Counted from the stretch's first letter, positions 1-8,826 are shown. The stretch: 64,000 bases of DNA from Pseudomonas sp. RC10 (GCF_038397775.1 NZ_CP151650.1:2356001-2420000), one strand, 5' to 3'. The notes: a model not told the origin generated them from the letters alone. Translations and numbers: made by a program.

Positions 1-122
1 TCCTCGCTGTGCAGGGTGCGATGAGCATGGCACGTGGAAATGAAAGCCGCCGGATTTTCTCGCTAAAAAAGAGACGTCCTGGCGCGGCGATGGCCGCGTT
101 AAAAAGCGTCTTGAACAGTGCA

Positions 123-150
123 TCGAGGACGAGCGTGCACCCGTCCTCGA
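123..150 (-). terminator. Hairpin just downstream of xenA
   Basis: A 9-bp inverted repeat (arms tcgaggacg and cgtcctcga) lies 10 nt beyond the xenA stop codon on the minus strand. Position and stem strength suit a transcription terminator, but no clear T-run follows the stem, so this is only a candidate. I see no gene between the window edge and xenA. Confidence 0.35.
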
Positions 151-159
151 TGAATCAGG

Positions 160-1251
160 TCAGCGATAGCGTTCCAGCCAGTGAGCGTAAGGCGCAGGCA
201 GGGTCCAGGACGCTTTCTCCGCACCCAGTTCCTTGGCGGCGAAATAGGCCCAATGTGGATCGGCCAAGTGCGCACGCCCCACTGACACAAGGTCCAGATG
301 CCCAGACTCCAGCGCGGTCTGCGCCAGCTGTGGCGTGCCGAAACCCCAGGCGGAGGTCACCGGTAGACCGGCTTCGCGGCGAACCCGCTCGGCGATCGGC
401 CCCATGAAGGCCGGGCCCCAGGGAATGTTGGTTTCCGGAATGGTGAAGCCTACGCTGACGCTCAGCAGGTCAAGACCTCCCGCCTTGAAGCGGCGAGCGA
501 GTTCGATGGATTCGGTCAGGGTCTGCTCGTCCCGGTCGTCGTATTCGATCACGCCAAAACGTGCCGTGAGGGGCAGGTTTTCTGGCCACACTTCACGCAC
601 CGCAGCCAGGGTTTCCAGCAGGAAGCGGCTGCGATTGTCGAAGCTACCGCCGTAAGCGTCGGTGCGTTTGTTGGAATGTTCGGAGAAAAAGCTCTGGGAG
701 AGGTAGCCGTGAGCGAAGTGCAGTTCGATCCATTCGAAACCGGCTTCGCGGGCACGGCGGGCGGCGTTCACGAAATCCTCGCGGACACGGGCGATGTCTG
801 CCAGGGTCATTTCCTGAGGCACTTTTGGCAAGTTGGCACCGAAGGCGACCGGGGAGGGGCCAAGGGTTTTCCAGCCCCGTGGATCGTTTTCGGCCATGTG
901 ATCATCGCCTTCCCATGGGCGGTTTGCACTGGCCTTACGGCCAGCGTGGGCAATCTGAATACCGGGTACGGCGCCCGCGGCCTTGATGGCCTTGACCATC
1001 GGAACAAAGGCTTGCGCGTGCTCATCGCTCCAGATCCCGGCGCAGCCAGGGGTGATGCGACCTTCCGGGGACACCGCGGTCGCTTCGACCACCACCAGCC
1101 CCGCGCCGCCGCGAGCCATACTCGCCAAGTGCACATGGTGCCAATCGTTGACTACACCGTCGTCGGCCATGTACTGACACATCGGTGGAATCGCGATGCG
1201 GTTACGCAGAGTGACGTCCTTCAGGGTGAACGGCTCAAACAGAGCTGACAT
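160..1251 (-). CDS. xenA: Xenobiotic reductase A, Old Yellow Enzyme family NADH:flavin oxidoreductase
   Basis: This is an FMN-dependent ene-reductase of the thermophilic-like/YqjM branch. Such enzymes reduce activated C=C bonds, nitro compounds and nitrate esters in the cytoplasm with NAD(P)H. The 363-residue protein matches my memory of P. putida XenA closely over its length. It has the N-terminal PPMCQY motif with Cys25, the HAGRKAS segment, the substrate-binding HFAHGYL motif and the C-terminal APYAHWLERY end. I chose the ATG giving MSALFEPF because it puts the flavin-tuning cysteine at position 25 as in XenA; an ATG two codons upstream is the alternative. A small ArsR-type regulator is divergent, which suggests local control. 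Confidence 0.93.
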   Translation of the reverse strand: MSALFEPFTLKDVTLRNRIAIPPMCQYMADDGVVNDWHHVHLASMARGGAGLVVVEATAVSPEGRITPGCAGIWSDEHAQAFVPMVKAIKAAGAVPGIQIAHAGRKASANRPWEGDDHMAENDPRGWKTLGPSPVAFGANLPKVPQEMTLADIARVREDFVNAARRAREAGFEWIELHFAHGYLSQSFFSEHSNKRTDAYGGSFDNRSRFLLETLAAVREVWPENLPLTARFGVIEYDDRDEQTLTESIELARRFKAGGLDLLSVSVGFTIPETNIPWGPAFMGPIAERVRREAGLPVTSAWGFGTPQLAQTALESGHLDLVSVGRAHLADPHWAYFAAKELGAEKASWTLPAPYAHWLERYR

Positions 1252-1283
1252 GGGCATTTTCCTCGTGAGTGCTTTTTCGCTTG

Positions 1284-1299
1284 TTCGATAGTATTCGAA
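1284..1299. promoter_or_regulatory. Inverted repeat in the xenA/regulator divergent promoter
   Basis: The sequence ttcgatagtattcgaa has 5-bp inverted arms (TTCGA/TCGAA) midway between the start codons of xenA and the divergent ArsR-type gene. Position and symmetry suit the operator of the small winged-helix regulator. Binding is inferred. Confidence 0.4.
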
Positions 1300-1337
1300 A
1301 TATGGCGTTAGATGAAACCCCTCGATATCATGCGCAC

Positions 1338-1637
1338 ATGCGCGCCCTCAAACATCCCATCCCGTCCGAATTCGCCCTTGAACGCCTGCTTTACGCGTTG
1401 AGCGACCCTGTGCGCCTGGACATCGTCCGCTGCCTTGCGGGCGTGAACGAAGCCTCCTGTGGCGATCTGGACGGCGGGCGTCCGAAGTCCAGCATGTCAC
1501 ACCATTTTCGGGTGCTGCGCGATGCAGGCCTGATTCACACCCGCAACGTCGGTACGACCCACATGAACTCGCTGCGCAGTGACGAACTCGATGCGCGTTT
1601 TCCGGGGTTGTTGAAGAGTATTCTGGCGCAGGATTGA
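1338..1637 (+). CDS. ArsR/HTH_20-type winged-helix transcriptional regulator
   Basis: A 99-residue winged-helix repressor, the usual length for the ArsR-like family. The segment LYALSDPVRLDIVRCL is the typical first helices, and the recognition helix lies around KSSMSHHFRVLRDAGLI, followed by a beta-wing (THMNSLR). No CxC-type metal site is visible in the helix, so it may sense an organic ligand instead. The start at MRALKH leaves the inverted repeat at 1284-1299 outside the gene; an ATG at 1302 is possible. It is divergent from xenA and probably represses it and itself (inference from context). Confidence 0.8.
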   Translation: MRALKHPIPSEFALERLLYALSDPVRLDIVRCLAGVNEASCGDLDGGRPKSSMSHHFRVLRDAGLIHTRNVGTTHMNSLRSDELDARFPGLLKSILAQD

Positions 1638-1653
1638 GACGCCTGAACAAGGC

Positions 1654-1681
1654 AAAGCCCCGACGGGCGGGGCTTTTTTTG
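1654..1681 (+). terminator. Rho-independent terminator
   Basis: A GC-rich stem (agccccg ... cggggct, small loop) is followed by a run of seven T about 17 nt after the regulator stop codon: a textbook intrinsic terminator for the plus strand. Confidence 0.85.
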
Positions 1682-1713
1682 GGGAGAGCGAAGATCGATG
1701 GCGGGGTTTCAGG

Positions 1714-2049
1714 TCATCTGAACAACTCGGCATGAGTGCCCATGTCCACGAATATCACTTCCCGTTCAGTTGCTTGGTAGATCAGTAAGAAGTCACCGCC
1801 AACATGACATTCGCGGGTGCCCTCCCATTCGCCTCTGAGTTCGTGATCAAGGTATTCGGCTGGCAGTGGGTCGCCGATCCAGATCAACTTCATCACCTCC
1901 CGCATCGCTTTCATGTTGCTTCGACCTGCCCGGTTATGGCGGTCCCAAGACTTTTTGAATTCTGTTGTGTAGTCGACCCGTTTAGGGAGTGGGGCGCGCT
2001 TTGAGTGGGCGGCTTTGCTTCCTGCGTGTTTTGGGGGCTTCGTTGCCAT
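1714..2049 (-). CDS. YafQ/RelE-family toxin (mRNA interferase)
   Basis: A 111-residue RelE-superfamily protein with a basic N-terminal extension. The segment DYTTEFKKSWDRH near the start and the C-terminal block ECHVGGDFLLIYQ...EVIFVDMGTHAELF match YafQ toxins, which cut mRNA in the ribosome A site; the conserved His in ECHV and Asp in GGD are present. The usual YafQ is about 92 residues, so the first 20 or so basic residues are extra or the true start is internal. The gene overlaps the 3' end of the antitoxin gene by 68 bp, which is longer than usual. Confidence 0.82.
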   Translation of the reverse strand: MATKPPKHAGSKAAHSKRAPLPKRVDYTTEFKKSWDRHNRAGRSNMKAMREVMKLIWIGDPLPAEYLDHELRGEWEGTRECHVGGDFLLIYQATEREVIFVDMGTHAELFR

Positions 2050-2305
2050 CCAGGTCCTCTAACAACTTGTCCATCGAATCGAAACGGCTTTGCATTTCAC
2101 GTGCTTGAGTCAGTGCCCGCGCGGTTTTTTCCGAAGGCGCACGTATGTCGAACGGCAGCCCTTGGGTTTCGACCACCTGAAGCAGAAACAGCCGCATGGC
2201 CTCGCTGATGGTCAACCCGCACGCGCTCAATACGGCGGTTACCCGTTCTTTCAACTCCTCGTCAATGCGGCAGCGCACATCGGTGTTCTTTAGTAATGCG
2301 GCCAT
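1982..2305 (-). CDS. DinJ/RelB-family antitoxin
   Basis: A 107-residue protein whose first 50 residues form a ribbon-helix-helix fold typical of RelB/DinJ antitoxins (MAALLKNTDVRCRIDEELKERV, then TISEAMRLFLLQVVETQGLPFDI). The C-terminal half is charged and would wrap the toxin. It precedes and overlaps the YafQ-like gene, the normal antitoxin-first order. A good ribosome binding site (aaggtaat) precedes the ATG. An inverted repeat just upstream is the likely autoregulatory operator. The basic tail (TRRKQSRPLKARPTP) lies mostly inside the overlap with the toxin. Confidence 0.85.
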   Translation of the reverse strand: MAALLKNTDVRCRIDEELKERVTAVLSACGLTISEAMRLFLLQVVETQGLPFDIRAPSEKTARALTQAREMQSRFDSMDKLLEDLDGNEAPKTRRKQSRPLKARPTP

Positions 2306-2327
2306 AGTGATTACCTTGTAGAAAAAT

Positions 2328-2346
2328 GTAGCTACGTTGTTGCTAC
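2328..2346. promoter_or_regulatory. Operator-like inverted repeat upstream of the antitoxin gene
   Basis: The sequence gtagctacgttgttgctac carries inverted arms GTAGC/GCTAC and lies about 23 nt upstream of the antitoxin ATG. Ribbon-helix-helix antitoxins normally bind such sites to autorepress. The assignment is by position and symmetry only. Confidence 0.45.
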
Positions 2347-2566
2347 GCGTTCGCAGATTATTCGCTCCTTGGCCTTGCCGTGCAACCGAACTTTAGATTT
2401 CAAGTGACGACGTTGCTGCAAAATGAGAACTCGACCGTGATCGCGGCGTGTCGCTCGTCCGCCGATTAACCGTTGGTCATGGCAATATGATTTCACCGCT
2501 CTGAAAACCCGCCCCAAACGCTTACAATCGCGCCCTCACACAGCACCCCTTCAGACCAGGCAGTTT

Positions 2567-3745
2567 ATGGCGCTCGATCCCATCACGATGTTGACCCTTT
2601 CGATCGCCCTCGCTGCGGCGGCGGCGCTTTACCTGGCGGTGGAGTGGCGGCATGTACGGGAGCCGTCGTTGCTGTTCTGGAGTGCCGGATTCGCGACGAT
2701 CACGATTGGCTCGACCCTGGCCTTGCTGCGCAGCAGCGGCATTCTCCTGATCGGCATCTGGTTCGCCAACGGCTTGTTGGTGACGGCGCACTGGCTGTTT
2801 TTGCTGGGCGTCGTGCGTTTTACGGAGGGCCGACTGTCGCGGGGCTGGTACGCGATATTCGCCGTGTGGGTGGCGATGTTGCTGCTGCCGGAAGGGCCGT
2901 GGTGGTCGAAAACCATGCTCTCGGTGAACTCGTCGCTGGTGGCGCTGATGATGTTCAAGGCCAGCGCCTTGCTTCGGCCCCACGGCAAATCCCTGAGCGT
3001 CGGCGCCGGGCAATTGCGGTACGTGCTGCTGGGGCATGGCTTGTTTTATCTGGCCAAGGCGATCACCGGGGCGGTGCCAGGCACGTTGATCGACCTCGCG
3101 GCGTTTCGTGGGGAAATCATCCAGATTTCGTTGGTGGAAGGGGCGATGGCGATCATGCTGATCGCGCTGTCGATGACCGGCTCCGAGCGCTATCGCCGGG
3201 AGAAACGCATCGAGCGCCTGGCCGCCCGCGACCCGCTGACGGCCCTGTACAACCGGCGCGCGCTCGAAGTCCGGGCGCCGCGTCTGCTGGAAGATGTGTC
3301 GCCATCAAGACCGGGCGCGCTGCTGCTGATCGACATCGACCACTTCAAGTCAGTCAATGACCAGTTTGGTCACATGGCGGGCGACCGTTTGCTGATCGTG
3401 CTCAGCGAGATGATTCGCTCAGTCCTGCCTAACGGTGCGCTGGCGGCCCGGTTGGGCGGCGACGAGTTCGTGATCCTGTTGAGCGACACGTCCCCCGAGC
3501 GGATCGTCGAACTCGGCAATACGCTGCGCGGGCGCTTTCACGAGGCAGCGGCGCAGTCGTTCGCGACCCCGGAAGCCGTGACCTTGAGCATCGGCGCCAG
3601 CCTGTTCGACCACCCCCCGGCGAGCCTCGCGGCCTTGATCGAGCAGGGCGATGCGGCGCTGTACGAATCCAAGCGTGGAGGGCGCGACAGCCTTCGCCTG
3701 GTGAACCGGACCCAGCCGGGTGAAGCCCCGTTGCAGACGCTCTGA
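2567..3745 (+). CDS. Membrane-bound diguanylate cyclase (GGDEF)
   Basis: A 392-residue protein. The N-terminal half (residues 1-203) holds about six or seven hydrophobic segments forming an unnamed membrane sensor. A short linker (RYRREKRIERLAARDPLT) leads to a GGDEF domain (about 215-380). The catalytic motif GGDEF is intact at 297-301, preceded by DIDHFKSVND, so cyclic-di-GMP synthesis is expected. The RxxD product-inhibition site is absent in front of GGDEF (PNGA lies there), so feedback inhibition is probably lost. It stands alone, with no EAL partner nearby. Confidence 0.88.
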   Translation: MALDPITMLTLSIALAAAAALYLAVEWRHVREPSLLFWSAGFATITIGSTLALLRSSGILLIGIWFANGLLVTAHWLFLLGVVRFTEGRLSRGWYAIFAVWVAMLLLPEGPWWSKTMLSVNSSLVALMMFKASALLRPHGKSLSVGAGQLRYVLLGHGLFYLAKAITGAVPGTLIDLAAFRGEIIQISLVEGAMAIMLIALSMTGSERYRREKRIERLAARDPLTALYNRRALEVRAPRLLEDVSPSRPGALLLIDIDHFKSVNDQFGHMAGDRLLIVLSEMIRSVLPNGALAARLGGDEFVILLSDTSPERIVELGNTLRGRFHEAAAQSFATPEAVTLSIGASLFDHPPASLAALIEQGDAALYESKRGGRDSLRLVNRTQPGEAPLQTL

Positions 3746-3921
3746 CGCGCACTTGAGCGCAAAAATGTCTCCTGTCTGAATCTTGAGCGCTGCCCCCTGC
3801 TTGTGGTCTGAACATTGCTGTAGAGAGGGAGCAGGGCGTCGCGACATCCGAATTTTGACGTTGTGACCGTCTGCGCCCATCCCGCACTTAATGTATCGAC
3901 GCGCTCCCCGATGAGCGTGTC

Positions 3922-4164
3922 ATGGAGCCAGCCTTGAGTACCCTCTCGGAAATTGCAGCAAATCTGTTGAAGCGTGAACGTATGACTGAGGGTTCCAGCG
4001 CGCAGGGTGTGGCGCAGGACGCGATGGGTTGGGAGCAATTGATGGCGCCTTCCAAGGAAAAAGACGTCCACAAGTGGCAAGCCGCGCTGAATGAAATGAT
4101 CAGTCATGCGCCGGGAAAGCGTCGCGTGACGGTACTGCGTGTGATTGAAGGCGGTTTGTCCTGA
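3922..4164 (+). CDS. Small hypothetical protein
   Basis: An 80-residue reading frame I do not recognise. It is soluble, with a mixed helical pattern: AANLLKRERMTEG, then KWQAALNEMISHAPGKRRVTVLRVIEGG. The ATG has only a weak ribosome binding site; a second ATG at 3982 would give a 60-residue product. It sits alone between the GGDEF gene and the SBF-like transporter, 110 bp from the latter. It could be a genuine small regulator or chance coding; the regular amino acid composition favours a real gene. Confidence 0.5.
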   Translation: MEPALSTLSEIAANLLKRERMTEGSSAQGVAQDAMGWEQLMAPSKEKDVHKWQAALNEMISHAPGKRRVTVLRVIEGGLS

Positions 4165-4273
4165 TCATCCACGCTGTCCGTTGAGCGCTATTCATGGGCT
4201 TATTGGCGTTAGCTGGCACTGAAGCAAGGGCGTAGAGTCGCAACACTGTCCTTGCCATGACCGGATTTCGCCC

Positions 4274-5272
4274 ATGAGCCGCCCCCGTTTCCTACCCGAC
4301 AACTTCACCCTGACCCTCGTGGCGGTGGTGATCATTGCCAGTTTTCTCCCCGCCACCGGCCAGGTTGCGGTGGGGTTTGGCTGGCTCACCAACATCGCCA
4401 TCGCGCTGTTGTTCTTCCTGCACGGCGCCAAGCTGTCCCGAGAGTCGATCATTGCGGGCGCCGGGCATTGGCGCTTGCACCTGCTGGTGTTCAGCCTGAC
4501 CTTCGTGGTGTTTCCCCTGCTCGGTCTGGCGCTCAAGCCAGTGCTGTCGCCGCTGATTGGCAAAGACCTGTACATGGGCATCCTGTATCTCTGTGCGCTG
4601 CCGGCCACCGTGCAATCGGCGATTGCCTTCACCTCCCTGGCGCGGGGCAATGTCCCCGCGGCGATCTGCAGCGCAGCGGCGTCCAGCCTCTTCGGGATTT
4701 TCATCACACCGTTGTTGGTCACGTTGCTGCTGAACGTGCACGGCGATGGCGGTTCCACCGTCGATGCGATTGTGAAGATCAGCATTCAGTTGCTGCTGCC
4801 GTTCGTGGCCGGTCAGATCGCTCGTCGCTGGATCGGCGAATGGGTCGGGCGCAACAAGGCCTGGCTGAAATACGTCGATCAGGGTTCGATTCTGTTGGTG
4901 GTGTACGGCGCATTCAGTGAGGCCGTGAACGAAGGCATCTGGCACAAGATCCCGGTCTGGGACTTGGCGGGATTAGTGATCGTGTGCTGCGTGGTGCTGG
5001 CACTGGTGCTGATGATCTCGACGCTGCTGGGCAAACTCTTCGGTTTCAGCATCGAAGACCGCATCACCATTCTGTTCTGTGGCTCGAAGAAGAGTTTGGC
5101 CACGGGCGTGCCGATGGCCCAGGTGCTGTTTGCGGGCAGCACCATTGGCGTGTTGATTCTGCCGTTGATGTTATTCCACCAGATTCAGTTGATGGTCTGC
5201 GCGGTGCTCGCCCAGCGTTATGCCAAGCGCCACGAGTCGGTGCCAGAGATGATGGCGCGGGTCGATCCTTGA
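4274..5272 (+). CDS. SBF-like bile acid:sodium symporter family transporter (YfeH type)
   Basis: A 332-residue inner-membrane protein with about ten hydrophobic segments along its length. The family signature is visible in NIAIALLFFLHGAKLSRE, LPATVQSAIAFTSLARGNVPAA and FCGSKKSLATGVPMAQVLF, which mark the SBF-like group that includes E. coli YfeH. Members are secondary transporters of unknown or organic-anion substrates, so the substrate cannot be told here. Length is normal for the group. It is a single gene with its own upstream gap and no related neighbours. Confidence 0.85.
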   Translation: MSRPRFLPDNFTLTLVAVVIIASFLPATGQVAVGFGWLTNIAIALLFFLHGAKLSRESIIAGAGHWRLHLLVFSLTFVVFPLLGLALKPVLSPLIGKDLYMGILYLCALPATVQSAIAFTSLARGNVPAAICSAAASSLFGIFITPLLVTLLLNVHGDGGSTVDAIVKISIQLLLPFVAGQIARRWIGEWVGRNKAWLKYVDQGSILLVVYGAFSEAVNEGIWHKIPVWDLAGLVIVCCVVLALVLMISTLLGKLFGFSIEDRITILFCGSKKSLATGVPMAQVLFAGSTIGVLILPLMLFHQIQLMVCAVLAQRYAKRHESVPEMMARVDP

Positions 5273-5404
5273 ATCTGTCATGAACGATGAAAGCAGGATG
5301 CTTTGTTGCGTCCTGTTACACCCCCGTATCTGCGCTGAAACATTTTGGTAAACCTCAGTTGTTAACGTCCCGGTTCATTTTGATATCACTGCGGACGTCT
5401 TCTC

Positions 5405-8059
5405 ATGGCTACCACCCTCGAAACGATTACTTCCTTCTATAAAAATATTCTCGGCCGCGACGGCTCCAGCAGCGAAGTCGCTTATTGGGTCGGGCGTATC
5501 GAGAGCGGAGCAGAAACCGTGGCTGACGTGGTATCAGCCTTCACACTGTCCAACGAAGCCGCCACCAACGTCGCGCCGATCGTCAATTTGTATTTCACGG
5601 CGTTTGGTCGCGCGCCGGATGCAGCGGGCCTGCAATATTGGGTGAGCGCTCAGAAAAGTGGATTGAGCCTGGGCAACATTGCCCAAGCGTTCACGCAGTC
5701 CCAGGAATTCGCCCAGACAGCCAGCGCCGACAACACCGCATTTGTCACCTCACTCTACCAACACGCGCTTGGCCGCACCCCGGATGCAGCCGGTCTGAAC
5801 TACTGGGCCGAGCAACTCGCCAACGGCTTGAGCCGTGACCAACTGCTGGCGTCGGTGAGCGGTTCCCAGGAAAGCCAGACCACCACAGGCGTGAAAGCCC
5901 AGATCGTCTTGACCTACAACGGCCTGCTGGGCCGCTCGCCGTCGGAAGCCGAAGTGCAGAGCATCGTCCAGAATCAGAGCGGCAAGTCGCCGATCGAGTT
6001 GATCAAAGACACGGCCAACACGCTGATCACCACCGGCGGTACGGCGCCGACTCCCCCTACGACGCCAACAACACCGACCGAGGCCATCTTCACGCCTAAA
6101 AGCGGTAGCCAGCTCGGTTCCTCCGATGCGTCCGGCGCCGTCGCGCTGGACAGCAAATACATGATCGTGGGCGATGACGAGTCCAACGTGCTGCGGGTTT
6201 ACGACCGTGCAGGTGGCGACGCCCTGGTGGAGTGGGATTACAGCCAGGTCACCGGCAGCACCGATGAAGTCGACATGGAAGCGTTGACGATGGTCGGCGA
6301 TATCCTTTATGTCACCGGTTCCCACAGCAACACCAAGAAAGGGCTCGATGCCGACAGCCGTGAAATCTTGTTCAGTGTGAAAGTAACCGGCACGGGCGCG
6401 GCGACGAAATTCGAATACCAAGGCAAGTACACTGGCTTCGAAGCCGATTTGGTGGCATGGGACAACGATGGTGCGAACGGCAAAACCCCAGGTTATTTCG
6501 GGTTCGCCGCATCGTCGGGCGCAGGTCTTGCGCCGGAAAACACCAACGGATTCTCGATCGAAGGCATGACCACCTCGATAGACGATTCCGAGCTGTGGCT
6601 GGGTTTCCGAGCGCCACAAACCGACACCGTCACCCGCGACAAAGCGTTGATCGTGCCTGTAACCAACTACAAGGCCTTGCTGGTCGATCCCAACGTCACG
6701 CCAACGTTCGGTGAGGCCATTGAACTCAACCTTGGCGGTCGCGGCATTCGTTCCATCGACAAGGCGAAAGATGGCAGCGGCTACCTGATCATCGCAGGCC
6801 CGTCGGGCGGTGCGACTGACGCGGTGACCAACGATTTCCGGTTATACACCTGGGACGGCAAGGCTGAGGATGCACCGGTCGAGCTAGACAACAACCTTGA
6901 TGCGCTGTTGAAGGCAACAGGCGGCAGCTTCGAATCCATCGTTTCGCCTGCCAGCATCAAGCCCGGCACCCAGATTCAACTGCTGCAAGACAACGGCGAC
7001 ACGATCTGGGCAGGGCAAACTGCTGTGTCGAAGGACCTGGACCCGGCGGATCAGCAGTTCAAGGGCAACATCATCACCCTCGGTTCGCCCGTGGTGGACC
7101 ACACCCCGCCGACGCTGGTCACGGCCTCTCCGGCTGACGACAGCACCGGCGTGGCGGTGAGCAGCACGCTGTCGCTGACTTTCGACGAAGGCGTGGCGTT
7201 CGGCACGGGCACCATCGAGTTGAAAGATGCGAACGATGTCGTGGTGCAGACCTTCAAGGCGGGCGATGCGGGTGTCAAGGTCGACTACAACACCATCACC
7301 CTGCAGCCGACCAACAAGCTGAGCTATACGACCGGATACAAACTGGTGCTCAACGACAACGCGGTCACCGACCATTCCGGCAATGAACTGCCCGCCAAGA
7401 CCATCGACTTCACCACCGGCACAGTGCCGCATTACGACGTCCTGATCTCAGAAGTGAACTCTAATGCCGTGGGCGGCGATTTCTTCGAAATCTATAACTA
7501 CGGCACGACGACCATCGACCTCAGCGGCTGGAAGATGACCGACGATGCACACCTGTTTAGCAGTGCAAAAGCGCTGCCCGCCAACCTGACGCTGGAGGCA
7601 GGCAAAACGTTGGTGGTGTCGGTGGATGCAACCCAGTTCGATAACTTCAAAACGGTGTGGAACCTGACCACTGCAAGCAATGTGATCGGGATCGATGGCC
7701 CAGGTCTGGGCAAGCAGGATGCGGTGATTCTGTTCGACGCCAACGGTAACGTGGCGACGGCGTTCAACTACAGCCCGAATGCGATTACGGCCAGCGATGG
7801 AACGGTCATCGCGACCTCCACCGCGACCAACACCTACACCGCGAATCAGCACGCAGGTGCAGCGTACGGCAGTACCGCCACGGCTTCCGCGGTGTGGGAC
7901 GGCGTCTCGACGTCCAATCCGCATTACTTCGGTGCAGTCGCAGGCCAGCTCGGTTCGGTCCCGGAAGCCAACAGCGCTTCTTCCGTCGGTTCACCAGGCT
8001 ATGTGCCTATCGTCCAGACCGGAACACTGGGCGTTCAGTCCGACGCATCGGCTTTGTGA
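5405..8059 (+). CDS. Large multidomain protein: DUF4214 repeats, DUF3616-like propeller, Ig-like domain, lamin-tail domain
   Basis: An 884-residue acidic, low-cysteine protein with no N-terminal signal peptide. Residues 5-200 hold four DUF4214-type repeats, each with an LGRxP/D...YW core. A Thr/Pro-rich linker (about 212-228) follows. Residues 233-555 resemble the DUF3616/esterase-like propeller family (DMEALTMVGDILYVTGSHS). Residues 563-672 are a bacterial Ig-like domain, and 676-790 a lamin-tail domain (ISEVNSNAVGGDFFEIYNYG). Such architecture is usual for exported proteins; without a signal peptide a type I secretion route by the C-terminus is possible, but no GGxGxD repeats or ABC exporter genes lie nearby. 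Enzymatic function is unknown. Confidence 0.8.
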   Translation: MATTLETITSFYKNILGRDGSSSEVAYWVGRIESGAETVADVVSAFTLSNEAATNVAPIVNLYFTAFGRAPDAAGLQYWVSAQKSGLSLGNIAQAFTQSQEFAQTASADNTAFVTSLYQHALGRTPDAAGLNYWAEQLANGLSRDQLLASVSGSQESQTTTGVKAQIVLTYNGLLGRSPSEAEVQSIVQNQSGKSPIELIKDTANTLITTGGTAPTPPTTPTTPTEAIFTPKSGSQLGSSDASGAVALDSKYMIVGDDESNVLRVYDRAGGDALVEWDYSQVTGSTDEVDMEALTMVGDILYVTGSHSNTKKGLDADSREILFSVKVTGTGAATKFEYQGKYTGFEADLVAWDNDGANGKTPGYFGFAASSGAGLAPENTNGFSIEGMTTSIDDSELWLGFRAPQTDTVTRDKALIVPVTNYKALLVDPNVTPTFGEAIELNLGGRGIRSIDKAKDGSGYLIIAGPSGGATDAVTNDFRLYTWDGKAEDAPVELDNNLDALLKATGGSFESIVSPASIKPGTQIQLLQDNGDTIWAGQTAVSKDLDPADQQFKGNIITLGSPVVDHTPPTLVTASPADDSTGVAVSSTLSLTFDEGVAFGTGTIELKDANDVVVQTFKAGDAGVKVDYNTITLQPTNKLSYTTGYKLVLNDNAVTDHSGNELPAKTIDFTTGTVPHYDVLISEVNSNAVGGDFFEIYNYGTTTIDLSGWKMTDDAHLFSSAKALPANLTLEAGKTLVVSVDATQFDNFKTVWNLTTASNVIGIDGPGLGKQDAVILFDANGNVATAFNYSPNAITASDGTVIATSTATNTYTANQHAGAAYGSTATASAVWDGVSTSNPHYFGAVAGQLGSVPEANSASSVGSPGYVPIVQTGTLGVQSDASAL

Positions 8060-8087
8060 TTCACACAGGAGCCTGATTGGCACTGAA

Positions 8088-8133
8088 CCTGTGGGAGATT
8101 CCGGAGGTCATGATCTCCGGCGTTTCCCACAGG
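8088..8133. repeat. Inverted repeat between convergent genes (gtctcccac family)
   Basis: An imperfect palindrome: cctgtgggagattccggag facing ctccggcgtttcccacagg across an 8-nt loop. It is a compact member of the element seen again at 26983-27092, 33467-33785 and 41880-41970. Between two convergent genes it can also act as a bidirectional terminator. Confidence 0.7.
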
Positions 8134-8158
8134 AATGGCATGGGATGGAATACCGGCG

Positions 8159-8608
8159 TCAGCCCTGTTCCTCTTCCAGCTGAGTCTTATATTCCTTCTG
8201 ATATTTCCCCGCCAACGACTCTTTCTGCTTGTCGTCCAGCAGCTTGCCCGCGATCTGGAAGAACTTGTGTTCTTCCTCCTTGAGATGATGGTGCACCTTC
8301 TCCGCGAGCTTTTTGGCGGTGACCAGCCAGGCCGGACTGGCCATGTCGGTTTCGTCCAGCTCCTCCATCATTTCATCCATCTCGTGATGCTCGGAGATGG
8401 CGTGGCGGCTTGGATCGACGCCGTTCTCCTCCTGCATGAGCGGTATATAGAAGAAGCGCTCTTCGGCTGTTTCGTGGGCATGCAGTTCGGCCTTGAGCTT
8501 CTCATAGGCTTCCACACGCTCTTTGCTGTCACCGTGAGTCTTGATCAGGGCGTCCGCATAGCCGCGTTGGCGGTCGTGGCTTTCTCTCAGGGCTTCGAAG
8601 ATGTTCAC
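8159..8608 (-). CDS. Hemerythrin HHE-domain protein
   Basis: A 149-residue four-helix-bundle protein that should bind a non-haem di-iron centre. Candidate ligands are ESHDRQR near residue 10, the HAHETAEERFF segment, the SEHHEMDEM segment and HHHLKEEEHKFF near the C-terminus, matching the HHE pattern. Proteins of this class bind oxygen or NO or buffer iron in the cytoplasm. The length suits the bacterial single-domain group. It is transcribed alone and convergently to the large multidomain gene. Confidence 0.88.
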   Translation of the reverse strand: MNIFEALRESHDRQRGYADALIKTHGDSKERVEAYEKLKAELHAHETAEERFFYIPLMQEENGVDPSRHAISEHHEMDEMMEELDETDMASPAWLVTAKKLAEKVHHHLKEEEHKFFQIAGKLLDDKQKESLAGKYQKEYKTQLEEEQG

Positions 8609-8826
8609 GGTGTCGTCCTCAATGGATACGGGGGTCAGTACTTAGTGCTAGACCTCCGTCCATGAACGAGCGTTCAACCGAGGTGATCCGGTGCGCGGGG
8701 CATAAGCTTAGATCCATACGTTTCTTTCATAATTCTCAGCATTTTTTATAATCAAAACGACTTTATTCCGCTGCGCTCATGCTTTTCAGATCTGAGCGTC
8801 CCGATCACCGCCTCTCAAGGATCGCC

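Noticed and set aside
123..150. Strong intrinsic terminator at the window start
   Set aside because: The stem is good but no T-run follows, so it was kept only as a low-confidence hairpin.
9..407. Plus-strand 132-codon open frame at the window start
   Set aside because: It overlaps xenA in antisense, is rich in Arg/Pro/Ala as expected of a shadow in high-GC DNA, and shows no family motif.
2522..3037. Minus-strand frame opposite the GGDEF gene
   Set aside because: Gln/His/Arg-rich composition and full overlap with the well-supported GGDEF gene mark it as antisense noise.
3538..4107. Minus-strand 189-codon frame across the GGDEF end and the small gene
   Set aside because: No motif, mixed low-complexity composition and no ribosome binding site; the plus-strand genes explain the region.
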